Assembly: GCA_946482595.1 (NCBI GenBank)
Contig: CAMLSD010000001.1
Span: 82,973 to 146,972 of the forward strand
Length of the DNA stretch: 64,000 nt
Source of the DNA: an uncultured Comamonadaceae bacterium
GTDB lineage: Bacteria; Pseudomonadota; Gammaproteobacteria; Burkholderiales; Burkholderiaceae
Direction: 5' to 3'
The notes beneath the pieces are model-generated. The model ran no database searches, was not told the origin of the DNA, and was given only the letters and a program-made list of their open reading frames with translations. The translations under genes were made by a program, and so were the position numbers. Below are positions 56,795 to 64,000 of the stretch, one piece after another; within the stretch, counting starts at the first letter, position 1; every line of letters begins with the position of its first letter.

Positions 56795-57289
56795 ATGGCG
56801 GTCGAACTGCACACCAACCACGGCGTCATCACCATCGAGCTCGATGCCGAGCGGGCACCGCTGTCTGCTGCGAACTTCCTGAGCTACGTGCGCAAGGGGC
56901 ACTATGACGGCACCGTCTTCCACCGCGTGATCGATGGTTTCATGATCCAGGGGGGCGGCTTCGAGGTCGGCATGAACCAGAAGCCCACCGACGCCGCCAT
57001 CCAGAACGAAGCCAACAACGGCCTGAAGAACGACAAGTACACCCTGGCGATGGCGCGCACCTCGGCGCCCCACTCGGCCACGGCCCAGTTCTTCATCAAC
57101 GTGGCGAACAACGACTTCCTGAACTTCAAGTCCGAATCGCCCCAGGGCTGGGGCTATGCGGTGTTCGGCAAGGTGGTTGGCGGCACCGAGGTCGTCGACA
57201 AGATCAAGGGCCTGAAGACGGGTCGCCGCGGGTTCCATGACGACGTGCCGGTGGACGACGTGGTCATCACCAAGGCGGTCGAGGTCTGA
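56795..57289 (+). CDS. ppiB: Peptidyl-prolyl cis-trans isomerase B, cytoplasmic cyclophilin
   Basis: A 164-residue cyclophilin with no signal peptide, the same length as E. coli Ppi[36 protein letters not shown] and [11 protein letters not shown] are clear. ATG 56795 is chosen since GGAG lies 8 bp before it; an in-frame ATG at 56789 overlaps ppiA but has poor spacing. Confidence 0.95.
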   Translation: MAVELHTNHGVITIELDAERAPLSAANFLSYVRKGHYDGTVFHRVIDGFMIQGGGFEVGMNQKPTDAAIQNEANNGLKNDKYTLAMARTSAPHSATAQFFINVANNDFLNFKSESPQGWGYAVFGKVVGGTEVVDKIKGLKTGRRGFHDDVPVDDVVITKAVEV

Positions 57290-57296
57290 CACGGGT

Positions 57297-58073
57297 GTGG
57301 CCTTCCTGCTGACGGCCGACCCGGCCTGGACGGCGATCGACTTCCTGTCCGATCTGCACCTTCAGGCCAGTCTGGCGAACACCTATGCGGCGTTCGAGCA
57401 GCACCTGCTGAACACACCGGCGCAGGCGGTCTGCCTGCTCGGGGACATCTTCGAGGTCTGGGTCGGCGACGACGCGGCAGATGCCGGGTTCGAAGCGAAA
57501 TGTGCGCAGTTGCTGCGCCAGGCGAGCGACCGGCGGCAGATCTGGTTCATGCACGGCAATCGTGACTTCCTCGTGGGCCCGGACTTCCTGAACGCTTGCG
57601 GCATGCGCCTGCTCCCTGATCCGACCACGCTGGTTGCCTTCGGCCAGCGCTGGGTGCTCACGCACGGGGATGCGCTGTGTCTCGACGACCGCCCCTACCA
57701 GGCCTTCCGGCAGCAGGTACGCAGCGCCGAATGGCAGCAGGCCTTCCTGGCGCGGCCTCTGGCCGAGCGACGCGAGATCGCGGCCGATCTGCGTCGACAA
57801 AGCGAGGCGCGCAAGCGCAGCCTGGGCCTCGAAGCCTATGCCGATGCCGACCCCACCGAGACGCTCGCCTGGATGGATGCGGCGGGTGCCTGCACCCTGA
57901 TCCATGGACACACCCATCGGCCGGCCGATCACGTCCTGCCGGACGGGCGACTGCGGCATGTGCTCAGCGACTGGGACCTGGATCACGACGCCACGAGCGC
58001 GCACCCGGCGCGTGCGCAGGTCTCACGCCTGGACGCGCAGGGGCTGCATCGCATCGACCTTCACACCGCCTGA
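57297..58073 (+). CDS. lpxH: UDP-2,3-diacylglucosamine diphosphatase
   Basis: A 258-residue metallophosphatase for lipid A synthesis. Metal motifs are DFLSDLHLQ, LLGDIFEVWVGDD, HGNRDFLVG, THGDALC and IHGHTHRPA. The GTG at 57297 directly follows the ppiB stop and gives the usual start. It hydrolyses UDP-diacylglucosamine to lipid X at the inner membrane face. Adjacent ppiB-lpxH order is common in proteobacteria. Confidence 0.95.
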   Translation: MAFLLTADPAWTAIDFLSDLHLQASLANTYAAFEQHLLNTPAQAVCLLGDIFEVWVGDDAADAGFEAKCAQLLRQASDRRQIWFMHGNRDFLVGPDFLNACGMRLLPDPTTLVAFGQRWVLTHGDALCLDDRPYQAFRQQVRSAEWQQAFLARPLAERREIAADLRRQSEARKRSLGLEAYADADPTETLAWMDAAGACTLIHGHTHRPADHVLPDGRLRHVLSDWDLDHDATSAHPARAQVSRLDAQGLHRIDLHTA

Positions 58074-58080
58074 GCCGAGC

Positions 58081-58860
58081 ATGCGCGCACTGTGGCAACG
58101 CTGGCAGCAGGTACGCGAGCAACGCGCGCTGGCACGCCGAGCGATCCCTGATGCGCTGTGGAATCTCACCTTGGCGCGTTTTCCCTTTCTGAACCTGGCC
58201 GACACACGTGACGCCGCCGAGCTGCGCCGCCTCACCGGCCTGTTCCTCGACGCGAAGGAATTCGTCGGCGCCGGCGGCTTCGAGATCACCGATGAAGTGG
58301 CTGTGGCCGTGGCCGCCCAGGCCTGCCTGCCGGTGCTGCGTCTGGGGCTCGCGTGTTATGACGGATTTGTCGGCATCGTGGTCCACGCCGACGAGATCGT
58401 GGCACCGCGCGAGGTGATGGACGACGACGGTGTGGTCCACCACTACGAAGAGGTGCTTGCGGGCGAGGCCATGGAAGGCGGCCCGGTGACGCTCTCCTGG
58501 CACGACGTGGCCGCCGCCGGCCAGTCGGCCGAGTCGGGCTACAACGTGGTGATCCACGAATTCGTGCACAAGATCGACATGCTCGATGGTGAATCCGACG
58601 GCATTCCACCGCTGGGCAGCCGCGCGGCCCGACAGGCCTGGGCCGATGTGATCGACGCCGAATACGCAAGCTTCTGCGAGCAGGTCGATGCCGGTCACGA
58701 CACCTGGCTCGACCCGTATGGGGCGCAGTCGGTGGACGAGTTCTTTGCCGTGGCGGCCGAGGCGTACTTCGTGGCCAACGACGCCTTCAGGCAGGAGCAC
58801 CCACGCCTGCGGGTGTTGTTCGATTCGTACTTTCGACCCGAGCGCGTGTCCCTGGCTTGA
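58081..58860 (+). CDS. MtfA-like zinc-dependent peptidase (M90 family)
   Basis: A 259-residue metallopeptidase with HEFVH at residues 159-163 (VVIHEFVHKIDMLDG). MtfA in E. coli binds Mlc and regulates glucose uptake; relatives are peptidases of uncertain role. DEFFAVAAEAYF contains the third zinc Glu. The ATG lies 7 bp after lpxH. It is followed by a strong terminator. Confidence 0.9.
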   Translation: MRALWQRWQQVREQRALARRAIPDALWNLTLARFPFLNLADTRDAAELRRLTGLFLDAKEFVGAGGFEITDEVAVAVAAQACLPVLRLGLACYDGFVGIVVHADEIVAPREVMDDDGVVHHYEEVLAGEAMEGGPVTLSWHDVAAAGQSAESGYNVVIHEFVHKIDMLDGESDGIPPLGSRAARQAWADVIDAEYASFCEQVDAGHDTWLDPYGAQSVDEFFAVAAEAYFVANDAFRQEHPRLRVLFDSYFRPERVSLA

Positions 58861-58894
58861 AGCCAGGCGGGGCCCAACCCGCACACCAAACAAG

Positions 58895-58921
58895 AACAAC
58901 GGGCCTCAAGGGCCCGTTGTT
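58895..58921 (+). terminator. Rho-independent-like terminator after the mtfA-like gene
   Basis: AACAACGGGCC (58895-58905) and GGCCCGTTGTT (58911-58921) give perfect 11-bp arms with a 5-base loop, 34 bp after the stop. It ends the 53.9-58.9 kb operon and may also serve clpA on the opposite strand. Confidence 0.75.
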
Positions 58922-58978
58922 GCTGATGTGCCGCCGGATCCGATCCGACCGGTGCTGCCCGTGATCTGCAGCGGCGAC

Positions 58979-61288
58979 TCAGGCCGTGGCGGGTTCCGCC
59001 TTGGGCTTGTTGTCGCTGCGGCGCGAGGGCTGGATGTCCAGCACCACTTCTTCCTTGTCGTCGATGTCCACGCTCAGGCGGCCACCGTCGACCAGGCGAC
59101 CGAACAGCAGTTCGTCGGCCAGCGCGCGGCGGATGGTGTCCTGGATGAGCCGCTGCATCGGGCGTGCACCCATCAGCGGATCGAAGCCCTTGCGAGCCAG
59201 GTGGCGGCGCAGCGCATCGGAGAACGTGACCTCGACCTTCTTCTCGGCCAGCTGGCTTTCGAGTTGAAGCAGGAACTTGTCGACCACCCGCAGGATGATC
59301 TCCTCGTTCAGCGGACGGAAGCTGACCGTGGCATCCAGACGGTTGCGGAACTCCGGCGTGAACAGCCGCTTGATGTCGGCCATCTCGTCGCCCGCTTCGC
59401 GTGCGGTCGTGAAGCCGATCGTGGCCTTGTTCATCGTCTCGGCGCCCGCATTGGTCGTCATGATGATGATCACGTTGCGGAAGTCGGCCTTGCGCCCGTT
59501 GTTGTCGGTCAGGGTGCCATGGTCCATGACCTGCAGCAGCACGTTGAACACATCCGGGTGGGCCTTCTCGATCTCGTCGAGCAGCAGCACCGCGTGCGGC
59601 TTCTTGGTGACCGCCTCGGTCAGCAACCCGCCCTGGTCGAACCCCACATAGCCGGGGGGCGCACCGATCAGGCGGCTCACCGCATGCCGCTCCATGTACT
59701 CCGACATGTCGAAGCGGATCAGCTCGATGCCCAGGATGTAGGCGAGCTGCTTGGCCACCTCCGTCTTGCCCACGCCGGTGGGGCCGCTGAACAGGAAGGA
59801 GCCGATCGGCTTGTCGGGCTTGCCCAGGCCGGAGCGTGCCATCTTGATGGCGGCTGCCAATGCATCGATGGCGGCGTCCTGGCCGAACACCACGCTCTTG
59901 AGGTCTCGATCCAGGTTCTTGAGCTTGGAACGGTCATCGTTGCTGACGCTGGCCGGCGGAATGCGCGCGATCTTGGCCACGATCTCCTCGACCTCGAGCC
60001 GGGTGATCGTCTTCTTCTGCTTGCTCTTGGGCAGGATGCGCTGCGCCGCACCGGCTTCGTCGATGACGTCGATGGCCTTGTCAGGCAGGTGACGGTCATT
60101 GATGAACTTGGCCGACAGCTCAGCGGCTGCCTGCAGTGCGTTCAGCGCATACTTCACGCTGTGGTGCTCCTCGAAGCGCGACTTCAGACCCTTGAGGATC
60201 TCGATGGTCTGCTCCACCGAGGGCTCGACCACGTCGATCTTCTGGAAACGGCGCGACAGCGCAGCGTCCTTTTCGAAGATGCCGCGATATTCAGTGAAGG
60301 TCGTGGCCCCGATGCACTTCAGGTGGCCCGAACTCAGTGCCGGCTTGAGCAGGTTGCTGGCGTCCAGCGTGCCGCCGGATGCCGCACCGGCACCGATCAG
60401 GGTGTGGATCTCGTCGATGAACAGCACCGAGTTGGGCTGGTCCTTCAGCGCCTTGAGCACACCCTTGAGGCGCTGCTCGAAGTCGCCGCGGTACTTGGTG
60501 CCGGCCAGCAGCGCGCCCATGTCCAGCGCGTAGACGGTCGACTCGGCCAGCACCTCGGGCACGTCGCCTTCGGTGATGCGCCAGGCCAGGCCCTCGGCGA
60601 TGGCGGTCTTGCCCACGCCGGCCTCACCCACCAGCAGCGGGTTGTTCTTGCGGCGGCGGCACAGCACCTGGATCACGCGCTCGACCTCGGATTCACGGCC
60701 GATCAGTGGGTCGATCTTGCCTTCACGGGCCAGCTGGTTCAGGTTCTGGGTGAACTGCTCGAGCGGCGAGCCCTTGCCTTCGCCTTCTTCCTTCTCGGCC
60801 TCGGGGTTGCTGCCGGAGGGGTCGTTCGACTTGGCCGGCTCGGGCGGGTCGGACTTCTTGATGCCGTGAGCGATGTAGTTCACGACGTCCAGGCGCGTCA
60901 CGCCCTGCTGGTGCAGGTAATAGACCGCATGCGAGTCTTTCTCGCCGAAGATGGCCACCAGCACATTGGCGCCGGTCACTTCCTTCTTGCCGCTGCCGGT
61001 GGACTGCACATGCATGATCGCGCGCTGGATCACCCGCTGGAAGCCGAGCGTGGGCTGGGTGTCCACCTCTTCGCTGCCACCCACGGTGGGTGTGTTTTCC
61101 TTGATGAACCCCGAAAGGCTCTTGCGCAGATCGTCGATGCTGGCCGAGCAGGCCCGCAGGACTTCAGCGGCGGACGGGTTGTCGAGCAGGGCCAGCAGCA
61201 GGTGCTCCACCGTGATGAACTCGTGGCGCTGCTGGCGCGCCTCGACGAACGCCATGTGCAGGCTGACTTCAAGTTCCTGGGCAATCAT
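58979..61288 (-). CDS. clpA: ATP-dependent Clp protease ATP-binding subunit ClpA
   Basis: A 769-residue AAA+ unfoldase working with ClpP. N-terminal Clp_N ([20 protein letters not shown]), first Walker A GEAGVGKT, second GPTGVGKT, and the C-terminal D2-small domain ([13 protein letters not shown]). ATG 61288 overlaps clpS stop by 4 bp; an in-frame ATG at 61306 would be inside clpS. Protein handing to ClpP via ClpS follows. Confidence 0.97.
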   Translation of the reverse strand: MIAQELEVSLHMAFVEARQQRHEFITVEHLLLALLDNPSAAEVLRACSASIDDLRKSLSGFIKENTPTVGGSEEVDTQPTLGFQRVIQRAIMHVQSTGSGKKEVTGANVLVAIFGEKDSHAVYYLHQQGVTRLDVVNYIAHGIKKSDPPEPAKSNDPSGSNPEAEKEEGEGKGSPLEQFTQNLNQLAREGKIDPLIGRESEVERVIQVLCRRRKNNPLLVGEAGVGKTAIAEGLAWRITEGDVPEVLAESTVYALDMGALLAGTKYRGDFEQRLKGVLKALKDQPNSVLFIDEIHTLIGAGAASGGTLDASNLLKPALSSGHLKCIGATTFTEYRGIFEKDAALSRRFQKIDVVEPSVEQTIEILKGLKSRFEEHHSVKYALNALQAAAELSAKFINDRHLPDKAIDVIDEAGAAQRILPKSKQKKTITRLEVEEIVAKIARIPPASVSNDDRSKLKNLDRDLKSVVFGQDAAIDALAAAIKMARSGLGKPDKPIGSFLFSGPTGVGKTEVAKQLAYILGIELIRFDMSEYMERHAVSRLIGAPPGYVGFDQGGLLTEAVTKKPHAVLLLDEIEKAHPDVFNVLLQVMDHGTLTDNNGRKADFRNVIIIMTTNAGAETMNKATIGFTTAREAGDEMADIKRLFTPEFRNRLDATVSFRPLNEEIILRVVDKFLLQLESQLAEKKVEVTFSDALRRHLARKGFDPLMGARPMQRLIQDTIRRALADELLFGRLVDGGRLSVDIDDKEEVVLDIQPSRRSDNKPKAEPATA

Positions 61289-61641
61289 GCGGCCTCCATA
61301 ATGCACTGCAAAGGATGCCCCGCGCGGCGCGCGGCGGCAAGCACCAATTCAACCTTGGTCGCAGCGACGTCCTTGGTGTAGACGCCGCAGACCCCACGCC
61401 CTTCGTGGTGAATCTTCAGCATGATGTGCGTGGCAGTGTCCAGGTCTCGCTGGAAGTATTGCTGCAGCACCATCACGACGAACTCCATCGGGGTGTAGTC
61501 ATCGTTGAGCAGGACCACCTGGTACATCCGCGGCGGTTCGACTTTCGACGTTTGTCGCTCAGCGACGACTGCCCCCTGGCCATCGTCCGGTCGTGACGGA
61601 TCCTGGGGGGTAGGAGGCGGTGCGGGACTGTCGTTGGGCAT
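61285..61641 (-). CDS. clpS: ATP-dependent Clp protease adaptor ClpS
   Basis: A 118-residue N-degron adaptor. The N-terminal 40 residues are flexible (Pro/Asp-rich). The core [19 protein letters not shown] and [17 protein letters not shown] contain the Asp and His that bind the N-terminal residue. It is coupled to clpA. Confidence 0.96.
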   Translation of the reverse strand: MPNDSPAPPPTPQDPSRPDDGQGAVVAERQTSKVEPPRMYQVVLLNDDYTPMEFVVMVLQQYFQRDLDTATHIMLKIHHEGRGVCGVYTKDVAATKVELVLAAARRAGHPLQCIMEAA

Positions 61642-61812
61642 GGCCCATTCTATCGAGTCGGCGTGGTTGCGTGGCACGACACCCAGTTGGTGACGAACGC
61701 CCGCACCACAAGAGTTCACGGACAGATTTCACCGCCCAGGCGCGCCGGTTCCGGGCCGCTGGCCGCCGTGTCGCACCGGTGCGGTGCGAAACTGTGCGTT
61801 ACTCGCGCTTTC

Positions 61813-61841
61813 TTGACAGCCTGGGGGGCGCCGCCGAGAAT
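61813..61841 (+). promoter_or_regulatory. Probable sigma70 promoter of the cold-shock gene
   Basis: TTGACA (61813-61818), 17-bp spacer, GAGAAT (61836-61841). The -35 is perfect; the -10 keeps four of six bases. It leaves a 5' leader of about 30 nt before the ATG at 61882, with GGGGG(A) at 61869-61874 as ribosome site. Confidence 0.65.
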
Positions 61842-61881
61842 TCCTCGCGACAAATCCACGAATTTGCAGGGGGAATGCAAC

Positions 61882-62163
61882 ATGGGACTGGGAACGGTCA
61901 AGTGGTTCAATGACGCCAAGGGTTTTGGTTTCATCGAGCCCGAAGGCGGTGGTGAGGACATCTTCGCGCACTTCTCCGCCATCCAGATGGACGGCTTCCG
62001 CACACTCAAGCAAGGCTCGAAGGTCAGCTTCGAGGTGGTGGACGGCCCCAAGGGCAAGCTGGCCCAGAATATCCAGCCGGTTGAAGGGCGCCAGGCCGCT
62101 GCGCCGGTGCACCGGGCCAGCCATGGCACCGCAGGCCACCCGCCTCCTGCCTTTGCCGATTGA
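61882..62163 (+). CDS. Cold-shock family RNA-binding protein with C-terminal extension
   Basis: A 93-residue protein. The CSD runs from residue 1 to about 67 with RNP1 KGFGFI and RNP2 IFAHF, typical of CspA/CspD proteins. The last 25 residues ([20 protein letters not shown]) are not part of a CSD. It acts as an RNA chaperone. Located divergent from clpS. Confidence 0.9.
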   Translation: MGLGTVKWFNDAKGFGFIEPEGGGEDIFAHFSAIQMDGFRTLKQGSKVSFEVVDGPKGKLAQNIQPVEGRQAAAPVHRASHGTAGHPPPAFAD

Positions 62164-62637
62164 GCTTTTCTGTCTCGGCACCACGCGCTGAACAGCCACC
62201 GATCGACGTCCGCTGCCGGGCGTTCGCAGCCCGACCCTTCGGGCTGGAATTGGCGGATCGATAGCCGGGGGCGGGAACTGCGTGGCGAACTGCGTGCGCA
62301 GGTCGTCCGCGGACGTCAGGCGGCGCGCGGGACGCCTCAGAGTGCGGGCGGGACGGAGCGGGTGGAAAAGCAAGCTGCCCGTGAGCGGAAGCTGGCGCCC
62401 GGCCATGGAGCGTCGCAATGGGCGCACCGGGGTGCTTGGCCACGTCCCCGGGGGACACCACTGGCCAGCAGTATCTGGGCCGACTCGGCCTTCCGGTCCG
62501 GCATCTTGGGCTTGGGACCACCTCTGCGGGCGAGTTGACGGGTGACTATCGCGACCCGCCCCGCGCGGGTGGGCTCGGCGTTCAGCCGGGGCGGCTTCTG
62601 GCCGCCCGCGCTTCAATGCCTGACAAGCGCATGCGAG
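62164..62637. other. 474-bp region with no recognised gene
   Basis: No feature with coding signature, tRNA, or clear terminator was found. It is GC-rich throughout and short open frames on either strand show no family similarity. It lies between the cold-shock gene and a convergent LprI-like gene. Confidence 0.5.
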
Positions 62638-63081
62638 CTATTTCAAGGGCAGGTCGGAGACGGCATCGCGTAGCTGTTGGGCTCGTCGGTTGTTGAGTTC
62701 AGAAACACACGCCAGACGGCGCATGTCGAGGGCGTTGCCGGCAGCCCCCCCACCCAGCGACAAGGAAAATGCGCAGTGGGCATCGCGATACCGGGTGAAC
62801 TCCTTGCTCGATGCGGCAAGCCTGGCTTTGGCCAGGCTCACGTACTTGCTGTCTTCATCCCACTTTGAAAGCGAGTCGGCCACCGCTTCCTCGGCTTGCC
62901 GCAGTGCCTTCTGACTCGTCTCGGCTGTCTTCAGCAGGCAGTCTCGCATGCCCGCTTGAGACGAAGCGCTGCATTCTTCGCGCAATGCACGCTCGCCGAC
63001 AACCGGATCAGTGGACGCCGCGAGTGTCAACACCGGGAGAAGCGCTGTCAGGCAAACGAGGATCAGCTTCATTGAGCGCAT
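62638..63081 (-). CDS. LprI-like (DUF1311) periplasmic protein
   Basis: A 147-residue exported protein with signal peptide (MKLILVCLTALLPVLTLAAS). The body resembles the DUF1311/LprI family: CSASSQAGMRDCLLK, FTRYRDAHCAFSLSLGGG, LACVSELNNRRAQQLRD with conserved cysteines for disulfides. LprI inhibits lysozyme in some bacteria. GGGGAGG lies 7 bp before the ATG at 63081, which is why this start is chosen; an ATG at 63072 overlaps the upstream stop (ATGA). It is coupled to the LysM/transglycosylase-like gene, suggesting that it protects the cell from that protein. Confidence 0.75.
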   Translation of the reverse strand: MRSMKLILVCLTALLPVLTLAASTDPVVGERALREECSASSQAGMRDCLLKTAETSQKALRQAEEAVADSLSKWDEDSKYVSLAKARLAASSKEFTRYRDAHCAFSLSLGGGAAGNALDMRRLACVSELNNRRAQQLRDAVSDLPLK

Positions 63082-63809
63082 GGCGCAGCCTCCCCTGTGC
63101 GTACCAATGACAACGCGTGATCGAGCTTTCTTGTGTAATTCGCATCCCCACCGCCGTTGTAGCGTTGCGCGATGGTCGCTGTGGACAGGTGCCTCCAGCT
63201 CGTGATGACACGTCGCATCGATGCCTTCTGGTACTTCAGGACCTGCCCGGGCCGCAAGACTGCAGCAGTCGGGTTGAGCTGCCTCAGCACGTCGACCGTG
63301 CTGCCGTGTACCCTCGCAATCTTGTCGAGACTGTCGCCTGGCTTGACGACTACCTCATGAACCTTGGCATCCTCGTCAGGCTGGCTCCGGTACTCGAAAT
63401 GGGCCATGCGCATGAGGAGGTAGCCGATGCCCGCGCGAATGTTGTGAGCTGGCAGGGTCCTGACGGATCCGGTCGTCAGCCTCCCCTTCCAGGCCGGAGG
63501 CAGAATCAGATCGCCACCTTCCCTGCCTGAAAGCAGCGATGTCATTCCTGGGTCGCCCTCGACGCCTATCTGCATGGGCCTGGCGTGCCATTCGGAATGA
63601 TTGGCTCCCGTTTCGACCCACACCATGGCCTTGATGATCTGCCAGTCGAGCGACGTGTACCCTGCTGTACCAGCCAGATGGCGGTTGTACTCGTTGACCG
63701 CCATCTGGATTTCGCAGTCGAGGGAGTTCCATCTGGCATCACCGACGGCCCTGTTGATTCCCTCCTGCCATTTCTCGAAGCCTGTTTTCGGTGGCGCTTG
63801 AACCGTCAT
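63069..63809 (-). CDS. Transglycosylase-like protein with inserted LysM domain
   Basis: A 246-residue protein without a signal peptide. A lytic transglycosylase-like fold shows WQIIKAMVWVETG (probable catalytic Glu66), RPMQIG at 78-82 and NIRAGIGYLLMRM at 123-135; the closing motif YNGGGDANY is at 217-225. A LysM domain (VHEVVVKPGDSLDKIARVHG, about 150-195) lies between these halves. LysM binds peptidoglycan. ATG 63809 is preceded by AAAGGACGG. Because it lacks an export signal yet targets murein and is followed by an LprI-like gene, it may be delivered by a secretion system. No such system is in the window. Confidence 0.65.
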   Translation of the reverse strand: MTVQAPPKTGFEKWQEGINRAVGDARWNSLDCEIQMAVNEYNRHLAGTAGYTSLDWQIIKAMVWVETGANHSEWHARPMQIGVEGDPGMTSLLSGREGGDLILPPAWKGRLTTGSVRTLPAHNIRAGIGYLLMRMAHFEYRSQPDEDAKVHEVVVKPGDSLDKIARVHGSTVDVLRQLNPTAAVLRPGQVLKYQKASMRRVITSWRHLSTATIAQRYNGGGDANYTRKLDHALSLVRTGEAAPCAQ

Positions 63810-63942
63810 GTCCGTCCTTTCTGTTGACCTGTCCCTGTTTTCGGCATCCTTGCTCCTTGCCGTTCCGTGTTGAATGCGGCAGTCTCGCTTCGCCGGGGCG
63901 AGTGCAAACCGAGCTTGACCCGGACGTTCAGCGCGGGCAAGT

Positions 63943-64000
63943 TCATGCGGCTGCGGCTGCGGCTGCGGCTGCGGCTGCGGCTGCGGCTGCTGCAATCGGC
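63943..64000 (-). CDS. Possible C-terminal end of an upstream gene, poly-alanine
   Basis: One minus-strand frame reads PIAAAAAAAA... and stops at TGA (63943-63945), as might the tail of a gene entering from beyond the window. Two other frames give SR or PQ repeats, so the coding frame is uncertain. No function can be given. Confidence 0.25.
   Translation of the reverse strand, partial: PIAAAAAAAAAAAAAAAA
63947..63988. repeat. Hexanucleotide microsatellite (GCGGCT)7
   Basis: Seven perfect GCGGCT copies in a row, with a partial copy after. In the minus strand it encodes Ala-Ala, Pro-Gln or Ser-Arg repeats depending on the frame. Changes in copy number would keep the frame. Confidence 0.85.

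Noticed and set aside
58688..61381. 897-codon plus-strand open frame across clpA
   Set aside because: Shadow of clpA and clpS; no domain, and the sense proteins are certain.
62164..62637. Missing gene in the gap after the cold-shock gene
   Set aside because: Several short frames exist but none begins with a convincing ribosome site or resembles a family.

Overview
The window is high-GC DNA from a betaproteobacterium, most likely a Burkholderiales member. The gene set points that way: a tmk-holB-pilZ run, a DUF4936 gene beside ygfZ and an NRDE gene, a CadR/PbrR-type MerR regulator, tripartite TRAP transporters, clpS-clpA next to a cold-shock gene, and a tilS-accA-alkA-cysS run. I cannot fix the genus from sequence alone. 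Coding density is high and many neighbouring genes overlap by 4 bp (ATGA or GTGA), implying translational coupling.

Region by region. 1-12.5 kb: the tail of an AidB-like acyl-CoA dehydrogenase, a GST-like protein and an SDR, a 34-bp tandem repeat, a metal-type MerR regulator divergent from a DUF3703 gene, tex, sodC, a patatin, a CNNM/CBS membrane protein, a 130-bp tandem palindromic repeat, an iron alcohol dehydrogenase, an exported hydratase-like protein and an HSL-type esterase. 12.5-21.2 kb: a thioesterase-GNAT fusion, then an operon resembling the D-apionate pathway: apnO-like oxidoisomerase, TRAP transporter (P, Q, M), RuBisCO-like protein, DUF1537 kinase and a GntR/FadR regulator. 21.3-29.2 kb: a lipoprotein, NRDE, DUF4936 and ygfZ on the minus strand; mltG, tmk, holB, pilZ, tatD and an ankyrin protein on the plus strand. 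29.2-35.0 kb: an NAD salvage cluster, nrtR divergent from a nicotinamidase-like hydrolase, pncB, nadE and nadM-Nudix.

35.1-45.1 kb: a second acid-sugar operon: GntR regulator, ltnD, otnK, otnC, otnI, denD, a second TRAP transporter and an aldehyde dehydrogenase. This matches the known L-threonate/D-erythronate pathway ending in dihydroxyacetone phosphate. The two TRAP systems are close paralogues 26 kb apart, and their dctM genes share 302 bp with no base difference, which suggests gene conversion. 45.4-46.8 kb: DUF2946 and PCuAC copper-related genes and a small unknown. 46.9-53.7 kb: tRNA-Ser(GCT), lysC, a Crp/Fnr regulator, tilS, accA, an AlkA-type glycosylase and cysS. 53.9-58.9 kb: an envelope operon (TPR protein, L,D-transpeptidase, two cyclophilins, lpxH, an MtfA-type peptidase). 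59-64 kb: clpA-clpS, a cold-shock protein, a gene-poor stretch, and a LysM/transglycosylase-like gene overlapping an LprI-like gene, which looks like a toxin-immunity or effector-immunity pair.

The most notable content is the RuBisCO-like protein operon with its paralogous sister operon, the conversion tract between the transporters, and the candidate muramidase/inhibitor pair at the right edge. All functional names come from motif recognition; no database search was run.
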